This document shows, piece by piece, positions 17,233 through 25,663 of a stretch of 63,198 bases of DNA. A program made the position numbers and the translations under genes. The notes under the pieces are model-generated. The model ran no database searches. It worked only from the letters and a program-made list of their open reading frames with translations, and was not told the DNA's origin. The stretch's first letter is position 1. Every line of letters starts with the position of its first letter. Source of the stretch: Alphaproteobacteria bacterium (GTDB lineage: Bacteria; Pseudomonadota; Alphaproteobacteria; JAAEOK01); contig JAAEOK010000115.1 of NCBI GenBank assembly GCA_024244705.1, forward strand, positions 1 through 63,198. The letters are read 5' to 3'.

Positions 17233-18468
17233 ATGAATGTTCCCGCCGGCCATTCCGGGGGAATCCTCGACATCGCCTTTGTCGGAACCTTGCCACCCTG
17301 CCAGACCGGGGCGTCCATCGTTTGCCTACAATTGCTTGACGGGTTCGCCCGGTGCGGCCATCGGGTGCGGGCACTGGCACCGATCACGCCCGAGTTCGAA
17401 ACCGCCGGGGCCGCCATCCAGGACACCCATACGGCGATCAATCTGCGCTGGTTTCCAATGCCGAGCTATGAGCCGTTCCCCAATCGTCCGCCGCCATTGC
17501 CGTTCCGCCTTGAGGAGAGGCGTCAGATCGAATCCCACTTCGGTCAACTTCTGCGCGACGAGCGACCCGATGTGGTCATAATTGGCCGCGAGACCTATGC
17601 CTGGATCGCCACCGAACATGTCCGTACGGCAGGCGTGCCGTCGGTGCTTTACGTCCATGGCGGTGCGAGCACGGCGATGGCCCGAGGCAGCTACCCCAAG
17701 TCCCCACAAGCGGAATTGCTGAGCCAATACCGCGCCGCAGACCGCATCGTCACCATGGCCAGCCATTGGGCGAAGACGCTGCACTGGCTCGGCCTCGCCA
17801 ACGTCATATCTGTCCGCAACCCCGTGGCGCTTGATCGCTTCGCCCCCGGTCCCTGCGACCTGTCACTGAGGCATGCTTTGGCACTGCAGGACAATGCCAT
17901 CGTCGTGCTTCACGCCTCCCATCTCGGCCCCGTCAAACGCTGCCACGATATTATACGTTCGGCGGCGCAGGCCTGCCCCGCCGACGACCGGCTGGTCTAC
18001 GTGTTCGTCGGAGACGGTCAAGGATTGGCCGACCTCAAGCAGTTCTCCGAGGAACAAGGCGTGAGCGAACGCTGCCGCTTTGTCGGCTGGGTCTCGCATG
18101 GCCGTATGCCGGCCTATCTGAATTTGGCGGATCTGGTCGTAATGCCATCGGAAGCGGAGGTCCAGTCGCTGGTTTATCTTGAGGCCATGGCTTGTGAACG
18201 GGTGCTGGTTGCTAGTGATATTCCCGCGGCACGGGAAATCTTGGACGATGGCGAGTCCGGCCTGCTATTCCCTGGCGGCGCCGTCGATAGGTTGACCAAC
18301 CTTACCTTGGCGCTGGCGAGTTCCGCCGACCGCCGTGCCGAGATCGGAAGGAATGCGCGCCGCCGGGTTGCCGCTCATGGCTTGGAGTCAGTCGTTGCCG
18401 ACCACGAGCGGATACTCTTGGGAATTGTCCACGCCCGGGACGTGGCGAGCGACGCCTGGGGCGCCTGA
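17233..18468 (+). CDS. Glycosyltransferase family 4 (GT-B) protein
   Basis: A 411-residue retaining glycosyltransferase that would use a nucleotide sugar in the cytoplasm to extend a glycan or glycolipid. The N-terminal half starts IAFVGTLPPCQTGASIVCLQLL (acceptor domain with a glycine-rich loop); the C-terminal half has HASHLGPVKR, FVGDGQGLADL and the E-x7-E-like PSEAEVQSLVYLEAMA of GT4. I start at ATG 17233, since upstream in-frame starts (GTG 17116, ATG 17179) lie in sequence without protein character. The dehydrogenase after it begins one base past its stop, so the two are an operon. Composition is a little less GC-rich than its neighbours. Confidence 0.86.
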   Translation: MNVPAGHSGGILDIAFVGTLPPCQTGASIVCLQLLDGFARCGHRVRALAPITPEFETAGAAIQDTHTAINLRWFPMPSYEPFPNRPPPLPFRLEERRQIESHFGQLLRDERPDVVIIGRETYAWIATEHVRTAGVPSVLYVHGGASTAMARGSYPKSPQAELLSQYRAADRIVTMASHWAKTLHWLGLANVISVRNPVALDRFAPGPCDLSLRHALALQDNAIVVLHASHLGPVKRCHDIIRSAAQACPADDRLVYVFVGDGQGLADLKQFSEEQGVSERCRFVGWVSHGRMPAYLNLADLVVMPSEAEVQSLVYLEAMACERVLVASDIPAAREILDDGESGLLFPGGAVDRLTNLTLALASSADRRAEIGRNARRRVAAHGLESVVADHERILLGIVHARDVASDAWGA

Positions 18469-18469
18469 C

Positions 18470-19555
18470 TTGGTTTCGTTGTCGCAGAATGGGTCCGGAT
18501 CCGCTGTGCCAGGCGATATCCTTGCACTCGCTGCGGCGCATGCGGTCGAACGCATCGAGATTGAGTACGACACAGCCACGGATGCTTGGATTTTTGTCGT
18601 TCTCGATGATACCCGCCGCGGGCCGGCTGCTGGTGGAACCCGGATGAAACTGTACCGCCGCCCGGTTGATGGCCTCGCCGATGCGCTCAGACTCGCCTCT
18701 GCAATGTCGGCGAAGTGGGCAATTGTCGATATCCCACGCGGCGGTGGAAAGGGCGTATTGGCCTTGTCGCGACCACTTTTGGGCAATGAACGCGCCGGGC
18801 TGCTGCACCGTTATGGACAATTGGTCGGCCGCCTCCAAGGTGAATTCACCACCGGCATCGACCTCGGCACAACTGCGGGCGACCTTCGTGTCGTCGCCGA
18901 AGAGACCGACCATGTCCATTCGTTCTTTCGCGACTACCCCTATCGCGAAGAACTCGGCATGTATACGGCATGCGGAGTTGTCTCCGCGCTGGATGCCGTG
19001 CTCCGCCATTGGGCGGGCTCGCCACAGTTCGCCGGACTGACGGCGATGATCCAAGGTCTCGGTGGCGTCGGCGCGCCGCTTGCGCGAATGCTGGCTACGG
19101 CCGGCGTCCGACTTCGGGTAACCGACAGTGACGACGCCCGCGCCCGCCACCTGGCGTCGTCGGTAAACGCATGTGTTCTTGATCCGGAGGCCGTTTTCGA
19201 CAGTGAAGCCGAGGTATTCATGCCGTGCGCCGACGGCGGTATCCTCAATGATCAGACAATTGGCCGCTTGCGTGTCAAGGCGGTGGTTGGCGCCGCCAAC
19301 AATCAGCTGTTCGACGCACCTGCGGTTCGACGACTGCATCGACGGGGTATATTGTTTGCCCCCGATTTTCTGGCCAATGCCGGTGCTGCAATCGCCGTCG
19401 ACTCGGCCGACAGGGGGCTGCCGGAAGCACGGGTGGGTGAGCGTATCGACGTGATCGGCCGCAAATTGACTGGCATCCTGGCGGAGGCGTCGGAGCGCGA
19501 CGAGCCACCGATCTTCGCGGCCCGGCGACAGGTCGCCGCCGCCTTTGGCCGCTAG
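18470..19555 (+). CDS. Glu/Leu/Phe/Val dehydrogenase family protein
   Basis: A protein of about 361 residues from the amino-acid dehydrogenase family, which deaminates an amino acid to a 2-oxoacid with NAD. It has RRGPAAGGTRMK, SAKWAIVDIPRGGGKGVL with the two catalytic lysines, the TGIDLGTTAGDL segment and the Rossmann motif IQGLGGVGAPLARML. Length and spacing fit leucine/phenylalanine dehydrogenase better than the larger glutamate dehydrogenases. There is no ATG near the beginning: the frame overlaps the glycosyltransferase and offers TTG at 18470 and 18479 right after its stop, so I take 18470. A non-ATG start one base after a stop suggests translational coupling. Pairing with a glycosyltransferase is unusual. 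Confidence 0.82.
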   Translation: MVSLSQNGSGSAVPGDILALAAAHAVERIEIEYDTATDAWIFVVLDDTRRGPAAGGTRMKLYRRPVDGLADALRLASAMSAKWAIVDIPRGGGKGVLALSRPLLGNERAGLLHRYGQLVGRLQGEFTTGIDLGTTAGDLRVVAEETDHVHSFFRDYPYREELGMYTACGVVSALDAVLRHWAGSPQFAGLTAMIQGLGGVGAPLARMLATAGVRLRVTDSDDARARHLASSVNACVLDPEAVFDSEAEVFMPCADGGILNDQTIGRLRVKAVVGAANNQLFDAPAVRRLHRRGILFAPDFLANAGAAIAVDSADRGLPEARVGERIDVIGRKLTGILAEASERDEPPIFAARRQVAAAFGR

Positions 19556-19594
19556 CCGAACCGATTCTTCGGACGCTCAAACGGCGACCGGCGC

Positions 19595-20386
19595 TTAGAC
19601 TGCCTCGGCATCACCGAAGGCGAAGGCGGTCATCGCCAGGATGCCGTAGGTGTAGCTTTGGTGGAGCAATCGGCCGGGCCCGCCGCCGGCGCCCGCGGCG
19701 ACGAACAGGGGCAGGAAATGCTCTTCACTGGGGTGGTTCCAGACCGCCTCCGGTGCCCGCGAACGGTAGTCGAGCAGGAGCGGGATATCGCCGGCGGTCA
19801 CCGTGTCGACCAGCCAGGCGTCGAAGGCCAAAGCCTGCGGCAGGGTCGCTGCACTCACGCCCTGGCCATGGAATTGCCTCAGATTGTGGGTCGCACTGCC
19901 GCTCGCCACGATCAGCACGTTTTCCTCGCGCAGCGGGGCCAGCGCGGCGCCAAGCGTCAAATGGTGGCCGGGCCCGGCGGCGGTCTGCACCGACAGTTGG
20001 GCGACCGGAATATCGGCCTCGGGATACATCAGGAAGAGCGGCGTCCAGGCGCCGTGATCGAGGCCGCGTGCCGGATCCTCGCCGCATGTCAGTCCCGCCG
20101 CCCGCACCAGGTTCGCCGCCCGCGCGGCCATTTCCGGCGCCCCGGGGGCGGGGTAGGACAGGGCGTAGAGATCCGGCCGAAAGCCGTAGAAATCGTGGAT
20201 GGTCTCGGGCCGCGCGGTGGTCGTCACCGCCGGCTCGGCCTGTTCCCAGTGGGCGGAAACGCAGAGGATGGCCGCCGGCCGCCCGACCTCGGTTCCCAGT
20301 TGGCGGAGGAAATCCCGTGCCGGGGCGTCGTCGAGGACCAGGGTTGGTGCGCCGTGAGTGACGAATAGCGCGGGAAGGGGCGTCAC
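19595..20386 (-). CDS. DODA-type extradiol dioxygenase (YgiD-like)
   Basis: A 263-residue enzyme of the class III extradiol ring-cleavage superfamily, LigB fold, close to the 4,5-DOPA dioxygenase YgiD group. Metal-binding histidines appear in VTHGAPT and SAHWE near the start, with another family His in LDHGAWTPL and one in EEHFLPLF near the end. It would open an aromatic ring between a catechol carbon and its neighbour, but the natural substrate is unclear. It starts 7 bases after the stop of the glutathionyl-hydroquinone reductase on the same strand, and a link through quinol or catechol handling is a reasonable inference. Confidence 0.9.
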   Translation of the reverse strand: MTPLPALFVTHGAPTLVLDDAPARDFLRQLGTEVGRPAAILCVSAHWEQAEPAVTTTARPETIHDFYGFRPDLYALSYPAPGAPEMAARAANLVRAAGLTCGEDPARGLDHGAWTPLFLMYPEADIPVAQLSVQTAAGPGHHLTLGAALAPLREENVLIVASGSATHNLRQFHGQGVSAATLPQALAFDAWLVDTVTAGDIPLLLDYRSRAPEAVWNHPSEEHFLPLFVAAGAGGGPGRLLHQSYTYGILAMTAFAFGDAEAV

Positions 20387-20393
20387 GACGGTA

Positions 20394-21365
20394 TTATGCC
20401 GCGGCCCGCAGGCGGTTCCGGTCGTGGTCCGCGGACAGGTCTATCTCGGGTCCCGCCGGAACGATGCCGGTCGGATTGATCGAGCGGTGGCTGCCGTAAT
20501 AGTGCGCCTTGATATGGTCCATATCGACGGTCTCGGCGATCCCCGGGACTTGATAGAGCTCGCGTAGATAGTTGGACAGGTTGGGGTAGTCGGCGATCCG
20601 GCGCAGGTTGCACTTGAAATGGCCGTGATAGACCGGATCGAACCGGACCAGGGTCGTGAACAGGCGCCAATCGGCCTCGGTGATCCGGTCGCCGGCGAGA
20701 TAGCGGCGCTCGCCGAGCAATTGCTCGAGATCGTCTAGCGTGGCGAACAGCGCGTCGACGGCGCGGTCGTAGGCCGCCTGAGTGCCGGCGAACCCCGCCT
20801 TGTAGACCCCGTTGTTGATGTCGTTGAAGACGCGGTCGTTGATGCGGTCGATCTCTTCGCGCAGCCCCTCGGGATAGAAATCGATCGCCGGGTCGCCCCA
20901 GGCATCGAATGCCGAATTGAGCATGCGGATGATCTCCGCCGATTCGTTGTTGACGATGGTCTCCGTCTCCTTGTCCCACAACACCGGCACCGTCACCCGG
21001 CCGGTATATTTGGCATCGGCCTTGGCATAGATCTCACGCAGCAGCCGCACGCCGTAGAGGTCGTCGGCGTTGGCGCCGGGCACCGGCGAGAACGACCAGC
21101 CGTCCTCGCCCATGCGCGCCTCGACCGTCGACACTCCGATCTCGTCTTCGAGCCCCTTGAGGGCGCGGAAGATCAGCGTCCGGTGGGCCCACGGGCAGGC
21201 GAGCGAGACATAGAGATGATAGCGCCCGGTCGCCGCGGGATAGGCACTCGACCCGTCGGCCGTGACGCGGTCGTGAAAGACGGATTCCGTTCGTTGAAAT
21301 GTGCCGTCCGCGGACCGTGGCCGGTCCTTTTCGTGGACCCAGGCGCCGTCGACCATCATGCCCAT
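20394..21365 (-). CDS. yqjG: Glutathionyl-hydroquinone reductase (YqjG/PcpF family)
   Basis: A 323-residue Xi-class glutathione transferase that removes glutathione from glutathionyl-hydroquinones. The N-terminal thioredoxin-like domain holds the catalytic Cys in SLACPWAHR (about residue 57), and the helical domain follows with NDRVFNDINNGVYKAGFA and YLAGDRITEADWRLF, both diagnostic of the family. ATG 21365 follows GGAGACCACC. It forms a two-gene unit with the extradiol dioxygenase. Acts in the cytoplasm with glutathione. Confidence 0.95.
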   Translation of the reverse strand: MGMMVDGAWVHEKDRPRSADGTFQRTESVFHDRVTADGSSAYPAATGRYHLYVSLACPWAHRTLIFRALKGLEDEIGVSTVEARMGEDGWSFSPVPGANADDLYGVRLLREIYAKADAKYTGRVTVPVLWDKETETIVNNESAEIIRMLNSAFDAWGDPAIDFYPEGLREEIDRINDRVFNDINNGVYKAGFAGTQAAYDRAVDALFATLDDLEQLLGERRYLAGDRITEADWRLFTTLVRFDPVYHGHFKCNLRRIADYPNLSNYLRELYQVPGIAETVDMDHIKAHYYGSHRSINPTGIVPAGPEIDLSADHDRNRLRAAA

Positions 21366-21473
21366 GGTGGTCTCCCTTGCTGACTCGGCCGGCCGGTGGC
21401 CGCTTGAAACCCAGTCCGCCTAAGGTAATTGGCGGCCCGCAGATGGCAAGGGCCGCGCCCGTTGAGTTTGAAT

Positions 21474-23720
21474 CTAGTCGGTTGCCGCGAACTCGCCGAG
21501 GGTCTCGATCATCGGGCCGATTTGCTTTTCGTAGCGCTTCCAGCCCTTGACCGAGGACGCATAGATCGGCTGCCGTGCCTGCCAAATGCTGGCGGTGCGG
21601 ATCGGCCGGTCCGATTTCTGCGGCTCGAGGCAGCGGTCGTCCCAATCGAGTCCGGTATGCGCGATCATGCGGCGGCTGACGGTCTCCGGATCGGCGATCA
21701 GATCCTCGTATTGCACGTCGAGGATTTCAAGCGGCCGCACTGCCTGCCAATGGTCCATGTAGCGGCGATAGGCGCGATAGAAATTGGCGATGTTGCGCTG
21801 ATCCCACATATAGACCTGGGTCTCCTGGAAGAATTGCAGGAAACACGACAGACAGGTGTCGATCGGGTCGCGCTGGACGTGAATGACCTTGGCGTTGGGG
21901 AACAGCAGGGCGATCAGCCCGATGCGCGCGAAATTATCCGGCATCTTGTCGACAATCCGTGCGGCGTTGGGGTCGATTTCGTCGAGGCGGCCGAGATAGG
22001 TGCGGGCCTGTTTGTGGGCGTTGGCGATGTCGAGTTGCGGAACGCATTTCGGATAATCTTGCGCGGTTCCGAGATCGAGGTTCATGAAGAGCTCGATCTG
22101 CCGCATTTGCTCGAGTTCGCCGGCGCCGGTGATATCCGGGTGACGGTCGAGGATGCGCTCGACCAGGGTCGTGCCCGAACGGGGCATGCCGACGACGAAG
22201 ACCGGCCGTTCGTCCCCTTCGCCATGGGCCCACCGGTCCTCGAAAAAACCTTCGGCGAAAATCTCGGCGACACCGGCTAGCCGCTCCTCGATCTGGGACG
22301 CGTCCTGGCCGACTTTTTCGTGCATCAGGGCGTTGCCGGCGGCGAAGTCGCGGAAGGCGTCGTCATCATGGCCCTGGTTGCTCGCGGCGCGGCCCAGGGC
22401 AAAGTACGCGGCGGCCCGATTGCTCGGCTCGATAGCGGAATCTGCGGCCAGCGCGGTAAGTGCATCGACTTCGGGTTCGGAGAGCCGAACGTTCTTGTCC
22501 GCGGTGAGGCTCAGATAGGGGTCGGTCTTGTCCGGGTGCAACTCGATCGAGTGGCGGAACACCTCGGCCGCCTCCTCGAACCGTCCCGTCATCTGCAGGG
22601 CGATACCTTTCAGATTCGGCAAATTGGGGTCGCCATGCTTTTCGGCCTCCAAGGAATCGAATATCTCGAGCGCTTCTTCCGGTCGCTGAATGTCGAGGAG
22701 CGACGCGCCGATATCCAGGCGGATGTCCGCGCGGTTGGGCTCGAGCGCGAGCGCCGCGCGGTAGGAATCGGTCGCCAGTCTTTTCATCCCGGCTTTGTTC
22801 AACGCGCTCGCCAGCCGCAATTGAATGTCCGATCGGTTGGGCGCCAGCGCCAATCCCAGTCGGTAGGAGACAATCGCCGCCTTGTAAATACCAGCCGCGG
22901 CGAAGGCGTCGCCGGCCGATAGGCGCAAATCGGGGTCTTCCGGCGACAGCGCGAGCGCCTGGTCCATATGCGCCAAACCTTCCAGGCGATCACCCTCTTG
23001 CAGCAACAGATTCGCCAAATTGTAGCGGGCGGCCGCGTCTTTGGGATCGATCTCGACGGCCTGCCGATAGAGCGCGAGCGCCTCCTCCTTCTGATCCGTT
23101 TCGACCAAGGCGTTGCCGAGATTGATGAAACCCTCGACGAAACGGGGATTGACGCGGACCGCGAAACGGAGCAGCTCGATCCCCTTCTCGATATCGCGAT
23201 CGGGGTCGCCCTCGGGAAGGCGAATCAGTGCGGTACCCAGTTTGGCCTTGGCCTCGGCGAAATCGGACTTGATTCGCAACGCGTCGTTAAAGGCCTCCAT
23301 GGCCTCGCGAATCTTGCCCTGTGCCATCAACGCGGTGCCCATGTTGCAGGGTGCGCCAGGCGCGTCGGGTTCGAGGGCGCGAGCGCGCCGGTAATGGTTG
23401 ATCGCCTCGTCGTAGCGGCCGAGGGTGCGATAGGCCTCGCCGATATTGTTGTGAAAGTCGGAGATATCTCCCTGCAGGGCGATGGCTTGGCTGATCAGTT
23501 GGATCGCCGGTTCCGGATGACCGGTCTGGTAGGCGATGAGGCCGAGGAGGTGGAGCGCGTGCGGCTGTTCAGGGTCCTGCTGCAGGATACGGCGATAGCC
23601 GAGTTCGGCGTCCTCCAGCTTGCCGTCCTCATGCGCCTCGAAGGCCGCCTTGAACATCTTGTCCAGGTCGGCGTCCGACAATATCTGTTGCTTCCAGAAC
23701 TGGTTTTGCGGCGTCGCCAT
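21474..23720 (-). CDS. TPR-repeat sulfotransferase (third of three)
   Basis: A 748-residue protein. The first 390 or so residues are about ten tetratricopeptide repeats. The C-terminal part is a PAPS-dependent sulfotransferase: 5'-phosphosulfate loop FVVGMPRSGTTLVERIL near residue 510, GAGELEQM, DKMPDNFARIGLIALLFP and the 3'-phosphate motif HVQRDPIDTCLSCF near 616. Members transfer sulfate to a hydroxyl of a protein, glycan or small molecule; the acceptor is unknown. ATG 23720 follows TTGGAGCGTGGCC, and a GTG at 23726 is the alternative. It is separated from the second sulfotransferase by 230 bases with a candidate promoter and a tandem repeat, so it can be transcribed on its own. Confidence 0.92.
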   Translation of the reverse strand: MATPQNQFWKQQILSDADLDKMFKAAFEAHEDGKLEDAELGYRRILQQDPEQPHALHLLGLIAYQTGHPEPAIQLISQAIALQGDISDFHNNIGEAYRTLGRYDEAINHYRRARALEPDAPGAPCNMGTALMAQGKIREAMEAFNDALRIKSDFAEAKAKLGTALIRLPEGDPDRDIEKGIELLRFAVRVNPRFVEGFINLGNALVETDQKEEALALYRQAVEIDPKDAAARYNLANLLLQEGDRLEGLAHMDQALALSPEDPDLRLSAGDAFAAAGIYKAAIVSYRLGLALAPNRSDIQLRLASALNKAGMKRLATDSYRAALALEPNRADIRLDIGASLLDIQRPEEALEIFDSLEAEKHGDPNLPNLKGIALQMTGRFEEAAEVFRHSIELHPDKTDPYLSLTADKNVRLSEPEVDALTALAADSAIEPSNRAAAYFALGRAASNQGHDDDAFRDFAAGNALMHEKVGQDASQIEERLAGVAEIFAEGFFEDRWAHGEGDERPVFVVGMPRSGTTLVERILDRHPDITGAGELEQMRQIELFMNLDLGTAQDYPKCVPQLDIANAHKQARTYLGRLDEIDPNAARIVDKMPDNFARIGLIALLFPNAKVIHVQRDPIDTCLSCFLQFFQETQVYMWDQRNIANFYRAYRRYMDHWQAVRPLEILDVQYEDLIADPETVSRRMIAHTGLDWDDRCLEPQKSDRPIRTASIWQARQPIYASSVKGWKRYEKQIGPMIETLGEFAATD

Positions 23721-23850
23721 GGCCACGCTCCAATCTTCGATTTGTTGGCGCGATCAGGTATACGGTGATCGCCGGGCCGATGTCGACAAAGGAGACGTTC
23801 GTCGCGCGGACATTACATCACATCGCGATTCGGCCACGGCGAAGCCCGAT

Positions 23851-23880
23851 GGCATATCAGGGATCGGCTCGACCTTTCAA
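23851..23880 (-). promoter_or_regulatory. Candidate promoter for the third sulfotransferase gene
   Basis: On the reverse strand TTGAAA (complement of 23875-23880) is followed after 18 bases by TATGCC (complement of 23851-23856), a moderate match to a sigma-70 promoter. It lies 131 bases before the ATG at 23720. The 24-bp tandem repeat begins inside its -35 hexamer and extends upstream, where a regulator would bind. Only the hexamers and spacing support this call. Confidence 0.35.
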
Positions 23881-23925
23881 GGGCGAAACCCTGGTTCCGG
23901 TCAAGGGCGAAACCCTGGTTCCGGT
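23878..23925. repeat. Perfect 24-bp tandem direct repeat, two copies
   Basis: The 24-bp unit CAAGGGCGAAACCCTGGTTC plus CGGT occurs at 23878-23901 and again, base for base, at 23902-23925. Read on the reverse strand it sits immediately upstream of, and overlaps, the -35 element of the candidate promoter of the third sulfotransferase gene. It could be a recent slippage duplication or a pair of operator sites at about two helical turns. Confidence 0.9.
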
Positions 23926-23950
23926 CGACCTTATGGTGTCCGCGATGCGA

Positions 23951-25663
23951 TCACCGGTCGATGAGATCGCCGAACGCCGTTCTAAGCGGATCGATATGGG
24001 CAGTGTAATGCCGCCAGCGCCCGACCGAGCGCGCATAGATCGGCTGCCGCGCCTGCCAGAAGCTGGCGGTCCGTATCTCGCGTTCCTGTTTGTAATAGTC
24101 GAGGCATCGCGGATCCCAGTCGAGGCCGCAGAATTCGATGAGGCGCCGGCTTACCCCCTCCTGATCGGCGATCAGGTCTTCGTAGACCAGATCGTGGATC
24201 GGCACCGGCAAGACCTCGCGCCAATGGGCCATCAGGTCATGGTAGGCGCGATAATAGACGCCGAGCGCGGCGAGATCGTAGGCGTAGGCGTGCTCGCGCT
24301 TGAACAGCTGGAAATAACACGACAACGCATTGTCCAGCGGATGGCGGCGGCAATGGACGATTCGCGCGTGCGGGAAAAGCAGCGCGATGAGGCCGAGCCA
24401 GCGGAAATTGTCCGGCATCTTGTCGGTCACGCGCTTGGCGCCATCGAGGTCGCCGAGGTGATCGAGATAGGCGCCGGCGAGCTCAGCCACATCCTTCGAG
24501 CCGAGGCCGGCGACACCCTCGGGATAGGCGGCATCGGTCTTGGCGAGCTCCGGTAGACGATCGGCGATATGGCTGACGATGCTGAGTTCGCCGGCGCCGC
24601 GCACGTCGGCGTGACTGGCGATGATTTGCTCGACCAGGGTGGTCCCGGACCGCGGCATGCCAACGATGAAGACCGGCACTGTGCTGGGGTCACCCAGGGC
24701 GCGACGCTGGGCGAAGAAATCGGCGGTGAAAACCACGCGGCTTCGAGCCACTAGATCCTCGATTTCCGCGAGGTCGTAAGGTGTTTCGCTGTATTTCAAT
24801 TGGTTCCCGCTTTCGAAATGGGTAAACGCCCGGTCGAAATCGTCGCGATCGTCATAAGCCTTGCCGAGGGCGAAATGAATGGCGATGCGGTCCTTGGGTG
24901 AAAGTTCGGTGTGGTCGAGCAGCCGCTGAAGGCTGAGGGCGAATGGATCGTCGGCGCCGATTCGGCCCATCGACAGCAAGTAATGCAGGGCTTCGACCGT
25001 ATCCGGTGCGATCTCCAGCGCGCGTCGAAAGCATGCCTCGGCGGCATCGAAGTCGCCCTGTACCTGCCGGCACTCGCCGAGGCCGATCTGCGCCGCGGCC
25101 AGTCCGCCGTCGAGGTCGATTGCGCGGACAAAGGCCACCGCCGCGTCTTGGGATTTGCCGATTTCCAATAGCGCGCGGCCGAGATTGACATGGGCGGCGG
25201 CAAAATTGGGGTCGGCCGCAATCGCTTGCCGAAAGGTGTCGATGGCGTCGGCCACCCGTTCGCTATCGAACAGGGCGTTGCCGAGGTTGTTGTGGATCAC
25301 CGCATTGTCGGGCGTCAGCGCCGCCGCCTTCCGGTAGGCTTCGATGGCCTCGTCGAGGCGATCGGTATCGACCAGGATGTTGCCCAGATTGAAATGGAAG
25401 CCGGCGAATTCGGGCCGGATTTCGATTGCCCGCCGGATGGCGGCGATTGCTTCCTCCGCGTCGCCCTGTTCGAAGCGCAGCAAGCCGAGGAAATGCAAGG
25501 CGTCGGGATGGTCCGGCACCGCCGCCAAGACATCCCGGCAGAGATTTTCCGCCTCCCCATGCCGCCCCGATTGGTGCAACGCGACCGCATCCTGGAGGCG
25601 CGTGCGTGCGTCCTCCTGATCCCGCTCCGAGAAAGCCGGCCGCGGCTCTTGTGGCTGTGTCAC
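23951..25663 (-). CDS. TPR-repeat sulfotransferase (second of three)
   Basis: A 570-residue protein, the shortest of the three. About six tetratricopeptide repeats (residues 15-245) lead to a sulfotransferase domain with VFIVGMPRSGTTLVEQII near residue 333, GAGELSIV, DKMPDNFRWLGLIALLFP and HCRRHPLDNALSCYFQ near 440. It starts with GTG at 25663, whose GTGA overlaps the TGA of the upstream paralogue, so the two are translationally coupled. The C-terminal segment RTASFWQARQPIYARSVGRW is nearly the same in all three copies, which shows they are paralogues from repeated duplication. Substrate unknown; cytoplasmic. Confidence 0.92.
   Translation of the reverse strand: MTQPQEPRPAFSERDQEDARTRLQDAVALHQSGRHGEAENLCRDVLAAVPDHPDALHFLGLLRFEQGDAEEAIAAIRRAIEIRPEFAGFHFNLGNILVDTDRLDEAIEAYRKAAALTPDNAVIHNNLGNALFDSERVADAIDTFRQAIAADPNFAAAHVNLGRALLEIGKSQDAAVAFVRAIDLDGGLAAAQIGLGECRQVQGDFDAAEACFRRALEIAPDTVEALHYLLSMGRIGADDPFALSLQRLLDHTELSPKDRIAIHFALGKAYDDRDDFDRAFTHFESGNQLKYSETPYDLAEIEDLVARSRVVFTADFFAQRRALGDPSTVPVFIVGMPRSGTTLVEQIIASHADVRGAGELSIVSHIADRLPELAKTDAAYPEGVAGLGSKDVAELAGAYLDHLGDLDGAKRVTDKMPDNFRWLGLIALLFPHARIVHCRRHPLDNALSCYFQLFKREHAYAYDLAALGVYYRAYHDLMAHWREVLPVPIHDLVYEDLIADQEGVSRRLIEFCGLDWDPRCLDYYKQEREIRTASFWQARQPIYARSVGRWRHYTAHIDPLRTAFGDLIDR

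Noticed and set aside
23878-23925. Tandem repeat considered as CRISPR or attachment site
   Set aside because: Only two copies with no spacer, no cas genes, no integrase nearby.
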